DNA from: CAZYWA01 sp964650975 [NCBI: uncultured bacterium]
GTDB taxonomy: Bacteria > JADJOY01
NCBI GenBank assembly: GCA_964650975.1
Contig: CAZYWA010000549.1
Location: 1-5,254 of the forward strand
Direction: 5' to 3'
Length of the DNA stretch: 5,254 nucleotides
Shown: one piece after another, positions 1 to 5,254 of the stretch
Numbering within the stretch: the stretch's first letter is position 1
Layout of the letters: every line of letters begins with the position of its first letter
Program-made: the position numbers and the translations under genes
The notes under the pieces: model-generated
Databases searched by the model: none
The model's input: the letters and a program-made list of their open reading frames with translations, nothing else
What the model was told of the DNA's origin: nothing

Positions 1-988
1 TCCAGTAGCGCGATACCGCCGAGGGCGAGAGCTCTCGTCCGAGCGTTTGCTCCGCGAGCCGGGCGAAATTGTCCCGTTGCTCGAGGGGCGAGTCGCCGCG
101 AGTTCTCGGCAGCACGTTCGGGACGTGGAACGTACCCGTCGCGTCCGCGCTGTTGCCGACGTAGAAGTTCACACCGCCCTGCGAATTGATGAGCACGAAG
201 TCCCGCCCCACCACGGCGTTCCGGATCGCGACCGGTAGCACGGCGAGCGCGACGCCGGCTGCGAATGCCAGGTGGCGTGCCACGAGCCGGCGCCTCGGAA
301 GCCTCCAGGCGCGCCACGCAATCCAACCGACCGCCGCCGGGGCGAAGGTCAGCACGTTCGGCCGGACGAGGGCGGAGAGGCCGAGAACCAGGCCGGACAA
401 GAGAAACGTCCTCGGGCGCCCCGAGGATTCGGCAGCCAGGAGGAGGAGGAGCATCGCGACGTTGAGCGGGACCTGGAGGTTCTCGCCGAGGAGCTCGCCG
501 CAGTAGAAGATCGAGACGGCGTGCGTGGCGGCGAGGGCTCCTGCGACTAGGCCCACGCGCCGGTCGACGAGCTGCCGGCCCAGCATCCACGTGAGCCCCG
601 CCGCGAGCGAACCGAGAACACAATTGGCGAGTTTTGCCGCGAAAATGCTCGGCCCGAAGAGCGCGTAAATGAGTCCCAGGAAATACGGATACGCGGGGCT
701 GTTGAAGAAGACCCCGGAGCCCAGCAAGTCGCCGCGACTGATCTCGAGCGCCCACTGCTGGTAGACGGCCGGGTCGACCGTTGGCTGCGCGAAGAAGGGA
801 TCGTGAGCCCGGATCTGCTGAAGGTTCCAGAGGCGAAGCCCGAGAGCGGTGAGCACGATGCCCGAGACCACGAGCGCCTCGTGGCGAGCCAGACAATCCT
901 CGAGTCTTGCGGTCCCCGGGGGAAGGTTCCCTGGGGTTGCCCGCTCTTGCGAGAGCTCCGCTTCTCGTGAGTGTGGTGTCTCACCCAT
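1..988 (-). CDS. Glycosyltransferase family 39 (PMT_2/ArnT-like) integral membrane protein, 3' end outside window
   Basis: The minus strand is open from an ATG at 988 to the window edge, giving 329 residues with no stop. Proteins of this family sit in the inner membrane and transfer a sugar from a polyprenyl-phosphate carrier to lipid, protein or glycan on the periplasmic side. A charged cytosolic N-terminus of about 36 residues precedes a first membrane helix (about 37-57). The first periplasmic loop carries the family pattern VDPAVYQQW with Asp72, the usual position of the catalytic acidic residue, followed by NSPAYPYFLGLIYALFG. Further hydrophobic segments lie near 119-137, 146-163, 173-187, 194-228 and 240-258. 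Other family hallmarks are GELLGENL (164-171), RPNVL (209-213) and GGVNFYVGN (271-279). The visible end, SPSAVSRYW, is typical of the start of the soluble-loop region in bacterial members. No strong Shine-Dalgarno precedes ATG 988. The acceptor sugar or lipid cannot be told from the sequence. Confidence 0.9.
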   Translation of the reverse strand, partial: MGETPHSREAELSQERATPGNLPPGTARLEDCLARHEALVVSGIVLTALGLRLWNLQQIRAHDPFFAQPTVDPAVYQQWALEISRGDLLGSGVFFNSPAYPYFLGLIYALFGPSIFAAKLANCVLGSLAAGLTWMLGRQLVDRRVGLVAGALAATHAVSIFYCGELLGENLQVPLNVAMLLLLLAAESSGRPRTFLLSGLVLGLSALVRPNVLTFAPAAVGWIAWRAWRLPRRRLVARHLAFAAGVALAVLPVAIRNAVVGRDFVLINSQGGVNFYVGNSADATGTFHVPNVLPRTRGDSPLEQRDNFARLAEQTLGRELSPSAVSRYW

Positions 989-1098
989 GGGGAGCTCGCT
1001 ACGACGGTAACAGGGACTACACCAGACCGAACGACGTGGCCATACTGCGCATCGCAGTCGGGAACCACGGATCGAATTGGATTCCTGCCGGAGGTTGG
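989..1098. promoter_or_regulatory. Divergent intergenic region between glycosyltransferase and lipoprotein genes
   Basis: These 110 bases separate two divergent starts (988 minus, 1099 plus), so they should carry the promoters of both. The only site I can point to with some confidence is a GGAGG at 1090-1094, four bases before the GTG at 1099. A CATACT at 1039-1044 could act as a -10 element for the plus strand, but I see no convincing -35 partner. The plus-strand frame is also open through this region back to 907, which is probably incidental. Confidence 0.4.
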
Positions 1099-1557
1099 GT
1101 GACGCGCCCGCCACATCAACTACGCACGGTCGGCTCGCGTCTGGCGGCCGCTGTCGTCGCGACCGTGGTCATGGCAGCGTGCAGCACCGACTGCACGCCG
1201 CCTTCGATGTCGGCGTCCAGAGCGACGCTCGCGAAGACGGCGTTGCAAGACCTCGATCGGGTGCCCAACGCTTGCGCCCCCATCTGGAGCCTCGAGGCGG
1301 GGCTTCGCGACGGCACGAGGAAGTGGAACGGTCCGGACTGGGAACTGAAGGACGCGAAGGGGCGAGCGATCATGATCTCGGCGGATCTCTACGACTCGAA
1401 TGGCGTCTATCGAGAGGCACTCGAAGCCGAGTATCCGCTGGCTGCGGCGGCAGATTCGTTGCCGACTCCCCTTCCCGAGAGGGGCAAGGCCAACATTTGC
1501 GACCAGGCTCTGTACGCGGCCCTCCGGAAACACCTGACGACCGTCGCCGGCTCGTAG
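1099..1557 (+). CDS. Small putative lipoprotein, 152 residues, unknown function
   Basis: I chose the GTG at 1099 because GGAGG lies just upstream (1090-1094) and because it yields a complete lipoprotein signal: positive n-region with Arg3, Arg9 and Arg14, hydrophobic stretch LAAAVVATVV (15-24), and lipobox MAAC with the lipidated cysteine at residue 28. The frame is open further upstream to 907, but that would overlap the divergent glycosyltransferase and bury the signal peptide. The mature part is about 125 residues, mixed in charge, with Cys32, Cys59 and Cys134 that could form a disulfide in the periplasm. It contains a Trp/acidic segment KWNGPDWELKDAKGR (75-89) and a likely helical C-terminus. 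Serine at +2 (CST) does not carry the Asp inner-membrane retention signal, so outer-membrane anchoring is possible. I recognise no domain. Two hairpins follow the stop. Confidence 0.7.
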   Translation: MTRPPHQLRTVGSRLAAAVVATVVMAACSTDCTPPSMSASRATLAKTALQDLDRVPNACAPIWSLEAGLRDGTRKWNGPDWELKDAKGRAIMISADLYDSNGVYREALEAEYPLAAAADSLPTPLPERGKANICDQALYAALRKHLTTVAGS

Positions 1558-1583
1558 ACGGCTCCTCCGGGTGACGGTCTGTG

Positions 1584-1601
1584 ACGACGGCTGTCCGTCG
1601 T
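1584..1601 (+). terminator. Possible factor-assisted terminator hairpin after the lipoprotein gene
   Basis: ACGACGG (1584-1590) pairs perfectly with CCGTCGT (1595-1601) around a four-base loop CTGT, and two G-T wobbles (1583/1602 and 1582/1603) could extend the stem. It begins 26 bases after the TAG at 1555-1557. No T-run follows, so it is not a classical intrinsic terminator; its position is the main argument. Confidence 0.35.
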
Positions 1602-1620
1602 TGACGCCCCAACACTCTAT

Positions 1621-1637
1621 CCCCGCATTTCGCGGGG
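1621..1637. other. GC hairpin with CRISPR-repeat-like surroundings, single copy
   Basis: CCCCGC (1621-1626) and GCGGGG (1632-1637) form a perfect six-pair stem around ATTTC. The hairpin is followed by AAAACCG on the plus strand. Hairpin and tail resemble a type I-E CRISPR repeat (CCCCGC stem, GCGGGGA, AAACCG end), but there is only one copy here and no spacer periodicity. It could equally be a second transcription-ending or mRNA-stabilising hairpin between the genes at 1557 and 1698. Confidence 0.45.
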
Positions 1638-1684
1638 AAAACCGTATTGAAAGTCGACCGCACGAGGGACCATACCAGCCGGCT

Positions 1685-1690
1685 GGAGGA
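1685..1690 (+). promoter_or_regulatory. Shine-Dalgarno GGAGGA that sets the start at 1698
   Basis: GGAGGA lies seven bases before GTG 1698 and thirteen before ATG 1704. The spacing favours the GTG start over the in-frame ATG two codons later, and over the TTG at 1647, which lies upstream of this site. Confidence 0.6.
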
Positions 1691-1697
1691 ACACCCC

Positions 1698-2357
1698 GTG
1701 GCGATGGATTTCGCGCGCGAGAATCAGCTGATTCACACGATCGACCACGACGTGCAGCGGTTGCTGACGCACGTCGACGAGCTCGGCAGCGCTGGCGACG
1801 CTCGGCCCTTGTTGACCGCTATTGGTCAGACTCTGAAGCAACACCTGCACCAGGCTGCCGAGGTGATCGGCGCTTTGGCGGCCCTGCTGCCGGAAGCGTC
1901 CGCTGGCGCGCCTCGGATCGAGAGGAAGTCAGCCTCTCGAGCTCTCACGCCGCGCGCGGAGATCGATGTTGCGCTCGACGCAGGTGCGCCAGCCGCGGCG
2001 GTGCCGGCTGACGGGACGTCGGGATCGGCGGCGAATGTGGCTCCGGCCGTACCAGCGTTGCGGCGAAGGCGTCGGCGCTCACGGATTCACCGAGGTACGG
2101 CGGCGGCCAGCGGCCCAGCGGATGGTGCGCACGATACGGCACGGGCGGTGGGCTCGCCTGACCAGTCCGAGCGTCTGCCAGCCGACCCAACGCCGGCCAC
2201 ACCGCCGACCCCCGTGTACCGGCTACGAAAGGCCGGAACGAAGGGGTCGGAGCCTCAGCCAGGGCCTGCCGTGCGAGAGCGCGACGAGCTTCGGCGGCTG
2301 AGTGATTTCCTCCAGGCACCCACCGCCGAGCATCCAGAGCTCGCCTCGGCTTCGTGA
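1698..2357 (+). CDS. Hypothetical cytosolic protein: short His-rich helical N-terminus, disordered Ala/Pro/Arg-rich tail
   Basis: The product is 219 residues and has no signal peptide or membrane segment. Residues 3-66 look like two or three amphipathic helices with five histidines: HTIDHD (13-18), His25, and HLHQAAE (49-55). The spacing recalls hemerythrin HHE helices, including one HxxxE (His51-Glu55), but the segment is about half the length of a real hemerythrin and the usual paired glutamates are missing, so metal binding is only a guess. Residues 67-170 are low-complexity and probably disordered, with a run of six arginines (122-127) encoded by mixed codons. A charged segment resumes at 173-206 (VYRLRKAG and a helical RERDELRRLSDFL), which argues that the frame is translated to its end. 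No known family is recognised. The N-terminal half is the best supported part; the tail could be less certain because other frames are also open there. Confidence 0.6.
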   Translation: MAMDFARENQLIHTIDHDVQRLLTHVDELGSAGDARPLLTAIGQTLKQHLHQAAEVIGALAALLPEASAGAPRIERKSASRALTPRAEIDVALDAGAPAAAVPADGTSGSAANVAPAVPALRRRRRRSRIHRGTAAASGPADGAHDTARAVGSPDQSERLPADPTPATPPTPVYRLRKAGTKGSEPQPGPAVRERDELRRLSDFLQAPTAEHPELASAS

Positions 2358-2707
2358 CGATCGACTCCTGCACTTGCTCCAGCAACTTGCCCGCTGGCAA
2401 TGCCACGGTGCACGGCGGCTCGCGGCGCGTCCGCAGGCGCGAATACCAGCCGGCGGTGATCCGCGAGAATGGACAGGTCGGGGCGCGACTTCCCGTCGAT
2501 GAGGTGATGGAGGGCCGCTGATCTTCCGCCGCCCGACCTCGACGTGATGTGGAGATTTTGACGACGCTGGCCTGGACTACGGGCGCCGATCGAGAAGGGC
2601 CGTCGGCGCGCCAGCGAAAACGATTGGGGAACCCGGGTGTCCGCACTCGTCAGACCTAGGCGGAGCGCTGGCTGGTTCCAGGCGCATGGTAGCGTGTCGG
2701 AGCGACC
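2358..2707. other. 350-base stretch without a convincing gene
   Basis: All three plus frames are interrupted here, including TGA codons near 2518 and 2558. The open minus-strand frames that cross the region give Arg/Ser/Pro-rich translations typical of antisense readings. I see no tRNA, no repeat and no insertion-sequence ends. A GGAG at 2699-2702 lies before the GTG at 2708. The promoter of the downstream lipoprotein presumably lies here, but I cannot place it. Confidence 0.5.
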
Positions 2708-3709
2708 GTGCCGACGGGGTCCGGTGACCGGCTGCCAGGGAGAGCACGATGCACATCGCCAGGCCTGCATGGATCCGAGTTTTCCGCTCTAGTACCGTTT
2801 GTCTGCTTGGTGCTCGGCTGTAGCACGCCCGGCACCGACGTGGACGGGCTGTACATGGGCAGGACGCCGTGGGTCAATGCACCGTGCGGCGGCATCGGGC
2901 GAGAGATACTCGAGCTCGTCCAGGACTACCCGGGTGCTCCTGCCTATGAGGCGATCTACGGGGCCGAGTATTACCCGGGAATTTGCCCTCCGGGGCCGGG
3001 TCCCGAGGTTTCATTCGATCCCGGCTTCAGCGGGACCTTCGGAACCGGCGGCGTCTTCAGCTTTTCCGGCCCTACGCAGGCTGACCCGGTGAACTACACA
3101 CCATGGTCGTTCACCAACCTGACCGGAACGGACGTCGTGAATGGCGTCGCGCAAAGGATCAGTGGCACCGTGGACCCAGGGGCCGTGCAAGGCGGACCGC
3201 AGCCCGTGGAATTCGATCGTGTCGATTACGATACGGAGTTCCTTGGTGCGACGGGCGATGCATTTTACGTCCTGCCGGGCACCCATGATCCGAATCCAAA
3301 CGCGATCCTGAAGAACAACCCCGATTCCTTTGCGCCTGCCTTGAGTGTGCCGACGTGCGGGGCGATCAGCGTCTCCGCACCGTTGCAGGCATCATTTCAC
3401 GTCGATCTCACCTTTCAGAACTACCAAACCGACGGTACCGGCACCGTGGTGCCGGGCGGGCAGATCCGTTTCGGTTGGTTCGACGGGGCTGGCGCGCATT
3501 CGATCAACGCACCGGTCAACGTGACGACGTCGGTGCCGGGCGGAGGCACCATCCTGGTGACGGCTGGCTCAGTCGCAGGTCCTCCGGAAGCCGGGTCGAT
3601 CAGCGTCGATGTCACAAATCTCGGTGAGCTTCCGAAATTCCAGCAGGCGTACTTCCGGCTGCAGAACGCCGACGGCATCTATGGTCCACGCCGGACCTGC
3701 ACGTACTGA
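2708..3709 (+). CDS. Large Gly-rich beta-type putative lipoprotein, unknown function; signal peptide probably frameshifted
   Basis: The continuous frame encodes 333 residues from GTG 2708 (GGAG at 2699-2702). A hydrophobic stretch ALVPFVCLVLGC (27-38) ends in a lipobox with lipidated Cys38, so the protein should be a membrane-anchored exported lipoprotein. The n-region from this start is unusually long (26 residues) and poor. A better start, ATG 2749 behind AGGGAG (2737-2742), is one base out of frame and would give MHIARPAWIRV directly before the hydrophobic core. The mature protein is rich in Gly, Pro, Thr and aromatic residues, with four further cysteines (60, 93, 217, 331), as expected of disulfide-stabilised beta structure. 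Residues 220-320 alternate in the manner of a beta sandwich (for example FHVDLTFQNYQ and GTILVTAGSVAG). I recognise no family or catalytic motif. Its codon pattern and lack of internal stops make it the clearest plus-strand gene. Confidence 0.75.
   Translation: MPTGSGDRLPGRARCTSPGLHGSEFSALVPFVCLVLGCSTPGTDVDGLYMGRTPWVNAPCGGIGREILELVQDYPGAPAYEAIYGAEYYPGICPPGPGPEVSFDPGFSGTFGTGGVFSFSGPTQADPVNYTPWSFTNLTGTDVVNGVAQRISGTVDPGAVQGGPQPVEFDRVDYDTEFLGATGDAFYVLPGTHDPNPNAILKNNPDSFAPALSVPTCGAISVSAPLQASFHVDLTFQNYQTDGTGTVVPGGQIRFGWFDGAGAHSINAPVNVTTSVPGGGTILVTAGSVAGPPEAGSISVDVTNLGELPKFQQAYFRLQNADGIYGPRRTCTY
2737..2751 (+). promoter_or_regulatory. Alternative ribosome binding site and ATG in a different frame
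   Basis: AGGGAG at 2737-2742 stands six bases before ATG 2749-2751. The ATG frame runs only to a TAG at 2821-2823, but its first eleven codons make an ideal lipoprotein n-region. This suggests the original start of the lipoprotein gene, now separated from its body by an extra base. Confidence 0.5.
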
Positions 3710-4026
3710 GCCACCGATCTGCCCCACGGCATGATCACGAACCACGTCCAGATGCCCTGCAGACCGTCGCAACCTCTGGGAGTGGCGGGCGATGAGGGCT
3801 TCGGCTCGACCGCGGGCTGGGCAGCGAATGACGGGTTTGAAACCGGATCAGGAACGTTCACGAGTCCGAGCGGATTCGTGAGGCCCTGGCAAAGGCAGGA
3901 TTCGACTTTTTCGCGGGCCGAGGTGGGGAGAGCCGCTAGCAGCCATAACGTTAGTACGAGGTTTGACCAACCTCGGTTGGGCTGAGCTGCGCGGTTTCTT
4001 GCGCCGCGACGGAGATCTCGGGTCAC
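3679..4026 (-). CDS. Possible small secreted protein, 115 residues, convergent with the lipoprotein gene
   Basis: From a GTG at 4026 with GAGGGG about seven bases upstream, the minus strand encodes a convincing Sec signal peptide: an Arg-rich n-region (Arg3, Arg6, Arg7, Arg10, Arg12, Arg18), hydrophobic core LVLTLWLLAAL (23-33) and a signal peptidase I site after PTSA (34-37). The mature 78 residues contain CLC (44-46), a Pro-rich spacer (58-83) and an aromatic segment GLQGIWTWFVIMPWG (88-102), with Cys86. The end overlaps the 3' end of the plus-strand lipoprotein gene by 31 bases. No family is recognised. The ribosome site lies inside a hairpin (4031-4048). A competing plus-strand ORF (3731-3985) covers most of the same DNA, so I cannot be sure which, if either, is translated. 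Confidence 0.3.
   Translation of the reverse strand: MTRDLRRGARNRAAQPNRGWSNLVLTLWLLAALPTSAREKVESCLCQGLTNPLGLVNVPDPVSNPSFAAQPAVEPKPSSPATPRGCDGLQGIWTWFVIMPWGRSVAQYVQVRRGP
3957..3975. repeat. Inverted repeat (7-bp stem, 5-base loop)
   Basis: CGAGGTT (3957-3963) and AACCTCG (3969-3975) are perfect complements around TGACC. No T-run follows on either strand. It could be an operator-like dyad or an mRNA hairpin in the early codons of the possible minus-strand gene; its role is unknown. Confidence 0.4.
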
Positions 4027-4030
4027 GAAA

Positions 4031-4048
4031 CCGCCCCTCGGAGGGCGG
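4031..4048 (-). promoter_or_regulatory. GC hairpin overlapping a possible Shine-Dalgarno, or weak minus-strand terminator
   Basis: CCGCCC (4031-4036) pairs with GGGCGG (4043-4048). Read on the minus strand, the second arm contains the GAGGGG that would serve the GTG at 4026, and the stem is followed by TTTCGTG. It could therefore hold the ribosome site of the small secreted protein in a closed state, or act as a weak terminator for minus-strand transcription. The sequence does not decide between these. Confidence 0.35.
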
Positions 4049-4232
4049 CTCACGTAGCCACGCGTTCGTAATCTCCTGTCGTCCGCGATCGCGTGTGTTC
4101 CTGCTGATCGGATGGGTCGACGCGTTCGCCGCACCGACCTGGCCGGGCACCACGCGAAGACCCCGACGACGGCTCGACCTGGATCGCCAGGGACAACTGG
4201 CCCGCGCCGGCGGAGTTCCTTGTGCGAGTCGG

Positions 4233-4907
4233 ATGGGCGCCGGTAGAATCCGTGACCCCACGGAACGGCAGCATCGCACGATTGGTTTCCTCTATCGCGT
4301 TCGTCGTCAGAGAGGGCTTGGGGCTCGCCGATGGAATGCGCTCGTGGCGCTCGTGTGCCTCGCGTCGGTCCCGGCCAGCGCCCCGGCCACCGATATCCCG
4401 CCTCGCATCGCGATCGAGTCGGTCGGGCTGAAAGGTGTCATGGTGGGGCCCGGTGACCTGATCCTCGGGATACATGTCGAGAACTTGTCGACCACGACGT
4501 TCCGCGGCGTGCTTGCGGCGGCGGCCGCCGCGCCGCAGCGCGAGCAGATCGACCGCGAGCCTCTTCAGCAAGAGGTCGCGCGAGAGGTGCGGCTGGAGCC
4601 GAGCGCCAAGGCGACGGTTTGCTTCTCGCTTCCCGCGCGAAACGTCTGGCAGCACGCCGACCCTACGCCGATTCAGCTGCTGGACGAGAACGAGCACGTG
4701 CTCGCGACCACCACGTTCGATCCGCGCGCCACGCCAGTCACCTCGAGCGAGAGCGAGTTGGTGGTCGCGACCCTCGCCGACGATCCGGCGGTCGTGGGAA
4801 ATCGAGGGCGCCCCGGAAGAAGCTCGCTCCCGAGCACTCACACGGGAAACTGGCGAGCACGGAAGGCTCTCGACGAGCTGGTGGATACCGATCGACGCGC
4901 GGAGTGA
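4233..4907 (+). CDS. Exported beta-sandwich-like protein, probably a truncated or frameshifted member of a longer family
   Basis: I start at ATG 4233, the last in-frame ATG before the signal peptide; no strong Shine-Dalgarno is visible. The n-region is long and Arg-rich (1-33), followed by hydrophobic NALVALVCLASV (35-46) and a signal peptidase I site near ASAPA (48-52). Residues 54-190 look like an immunoglobulin-like beta sandwich: IAIESVGLKGVMVGPG, LILGIHVENLSTTTFRGVL, an Ala-rich linker, REVRLEPSAKATVCFSLPA, and PIQLLDENEHVLATTTF. The sequence then reaches SELVVATLADDPAVVG (174-189). From memory, this order (signal, 'vtV.N....frG.l', 'v.Lp.gs...v.f.lP', 'LvgvLsDDp') matches the N-terminal part of a family of several-hundred-residue exported proteins with a C-terminal membrane anchor, so 224 residues would be a truncation. 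After residue 189 the translation turns Arg/Ser-rich and stops, consistent with a frame loss near 4796-4801. The function of the family is not established. Confidence 0.6.
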   Translation: MGAGRIRDPTERQHRTIGFLYRVRRQRGLGARRWNALVALVCLASVPASAPATDIPPRIAIESVGLKGVMVGPGDLILGIHVENLSTTTFRGVLAAAAAAPQREQIDREPLQQEVAREVRLEPSAKATVCFSLPARNVWQHADPTPIQLLDENEHVLATTTFDPRATPVTSSESELVVATLADDPAVVGNRGRPGRSSLPSTHTGNWRARKALDELVDTDRRAE

Positions 4908-5023
4908 TGCGTCGGCGACGAGGTCGAGACGTGAGTGCACTGCCCACCCCGCCGATCCGGTGATCATCTGGCTTGACCGATTGCGGCTGCTCGGGTGCGA
5001 GGTGGTGGTGAGGGGGTTGCTCC

Positions 5024-5254
5024 TCAGGTCGGCCCGGCCCTCTCGAGGTCCTCGAACCGCGGCCCGAGTCGGCGCCCGGCGTATTGGAACGACTCGCCGA
5101 AAAGTGCCGCGAAGCAAGCGAGCGCAACCACGAGCGCGACAGCGGTCCACCAATGATGCGGCCGGAAGTGCCCCAAGGCCGGTGCGTAGGCGACGAGCGC
5201 GAGGAACGCCGCCAAGACGACGACGGCATCGAAGCTGGCGCGCTGCCAGTACGG
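5024..5254 (-). CDS. C-terminus of a polytopic membrane protein, 5' end outside window
   Basis: The minus strand is open from the window edge to a TGA at 5024-5026, giving 76 residues that begin PYWQRASFD. Two clear membrane helices are visible: about residues 8-28 (FDAVVVLAAFLALVAYAPALG) and about 36-55 (WWTAVALVVALACFAALFG). They are followed by a basic, probably cytosolic tail containing YAGRRLG and ending FEDLERAGPT. A TTG at 5215 is only an internal codon; the frame continues upstream beyond the window. The pattern of a last helix followed by an Arg-rich amphipathic stretch is seen in acyltransferase-3 and other multi-helix enzymes or transporters, but the key domain is not in view, so I do not assign a family. 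It is convergent with the 4233-4907 gene, 116 bases away. Confidence 0.75.
   Translation of the reverse strand, partial: PYWQRASFDAVVVLAAFLALVAYAPALGHFRPHHWWTAVALVVALACFAALFGESFQYAGRRLGPRFEDLERAGPT

Larger units (their letters stand above)
3710..4232. other. 523-base stretch of uncertain content
   Basis: No strongly coding frame fills this interval. It contains a plus-strand ORF at 3731-3985 (84 residues, GFETGSGTF in the middle) with no good ribosome site, a minus-strand ORF with a plausible signal peptide (listed separately), an 8-base palindrome TAACGTTA at 3946-3953, and two hairpins. Positions 3890-3965 are less GC-rich than the rest and may hold a promoter, although I cannot assign paired -35 and -10 boxes. 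The frame of the 4233 gene is open back to 3963, but the translation there is Arg-rich and unconvincing. Confidence 0.4.

Noticed and set aside
907-1098. Upstream start (TTG 907) for the small lipoprotein
   Set aside because: It overlaps the divergent glycosyltransferase by 82 bases and would bury the lipoprotein signal 64 residues inside the protein; GTG 1099 has GGAGG and a proper signal.
547-1119. Minus-strand ORF starting MMWRARHPTSG
   Set aside because: It is an out-of-frame reading of the glycosyltransferase gene, which has clear family motifs in the neighbouring frame.
1616-1644. CRISPR array
   Set aside because: Only one repeat-like unit exists; no second copy occurs at spacer distance on either side and no cas gene is present.
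1945-2770. Overlapping minus-strand ORFs (1945-2646 and 2255-2770)
   Set aside because: Both are Arg/Ser/Pro-rich, have no recognisable motif, and each overlaps a better-supported plus-strand gene. I considered degraded transposase or HNH fragments, but no diagnostic residues are present.
3963-4232. Longer N-terminus for the 4233-4907 gene
   Set aside because: The added 90 residues are Arg-rich and would place the signal peptide in the middle of the protein; no ribosome site supports the start at 3963.
4050-5153. Long minus-strand ORF (367 residues)
   Set aside because: The translation is Arg/His-rich with no hydrophobic core or motif, and it runs antisense to the 4233-4907 gene, whose signal peptide and beta-sandwich pattern are clear. 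It is a high-GC shadow.
1-5254. tRNA, rRNA, insertion sequence or attachment site
   Set aside because: Reading both strands I found no T-loop or anticodon-arm pattern, no rRNA-like conserved block, no transposase motif and no paired terminal repeats.

Overview
The window is GC-rich DNA, probably from a Gram-negative bacterium. Diderm membranes are suggested by two predicted lipoproteins with lipoboxes, further Sec-type signal peptides and a PMT_2/ArnT-type polytopic glycosyltransferase. The style resembles Myxococcota, Binatota or related deltaproteobacterial lineages, but no taxonomic marker is present, so this is only an impression.

Layout. Positions 1-988 (minus strand) hold the N-terminal 329 residues of a family-39 (PMT_2/ArnT-like) glycosyltransferase whose 3' end lies outside the window. 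It is divergent from a plus-strand series: a 152-residue lipoprotein (1099-1557), a protein with a short histidine-containing helical N-terminus and a disordered Ala/Pro/Arg-rich tail (1698-2357), a 333-codon Gly-rich beta-type lipoprotein (2708-3709), and an exported beta-sandwich-like protein (4233-4907). A possible small secreted protein lies on the minus strand at 3679-4026. Positions 5024-5254 (minus strand) are the C-terminal 76 residues of a polytopic membrane protein whose start lies outside the window. Two stretches, 2358-2707 and 3710-4232, hold no convincing gene apart from the tentative minus-strand ORF in the second.

Function. Only the glycosyltransferase can be assigned to a family with confidence. 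The plus-strand genes all look accessory; three of the four are exported or lipid-anchored and have no recognised domain. Their gaps (140, 350 and 523 bases) argue against one tight operon.

Main observations. The signal peptide of the 2708-3709 lipoprotein is better read from an ATG at 2749 in another frame, joined to the main frame by removing one T from a TTTT run at 2780-2783. The 4233-4907 protein resembles the N-terminal part of a longer family and appears to lose frame at GGGAAA around 4796-4801. Both are one extra base in a homopolymer, so sequencing error or gene decay must be separated before either protein model is trusted. I found no convincing novel multi-gene defence, mobile or RNA system.
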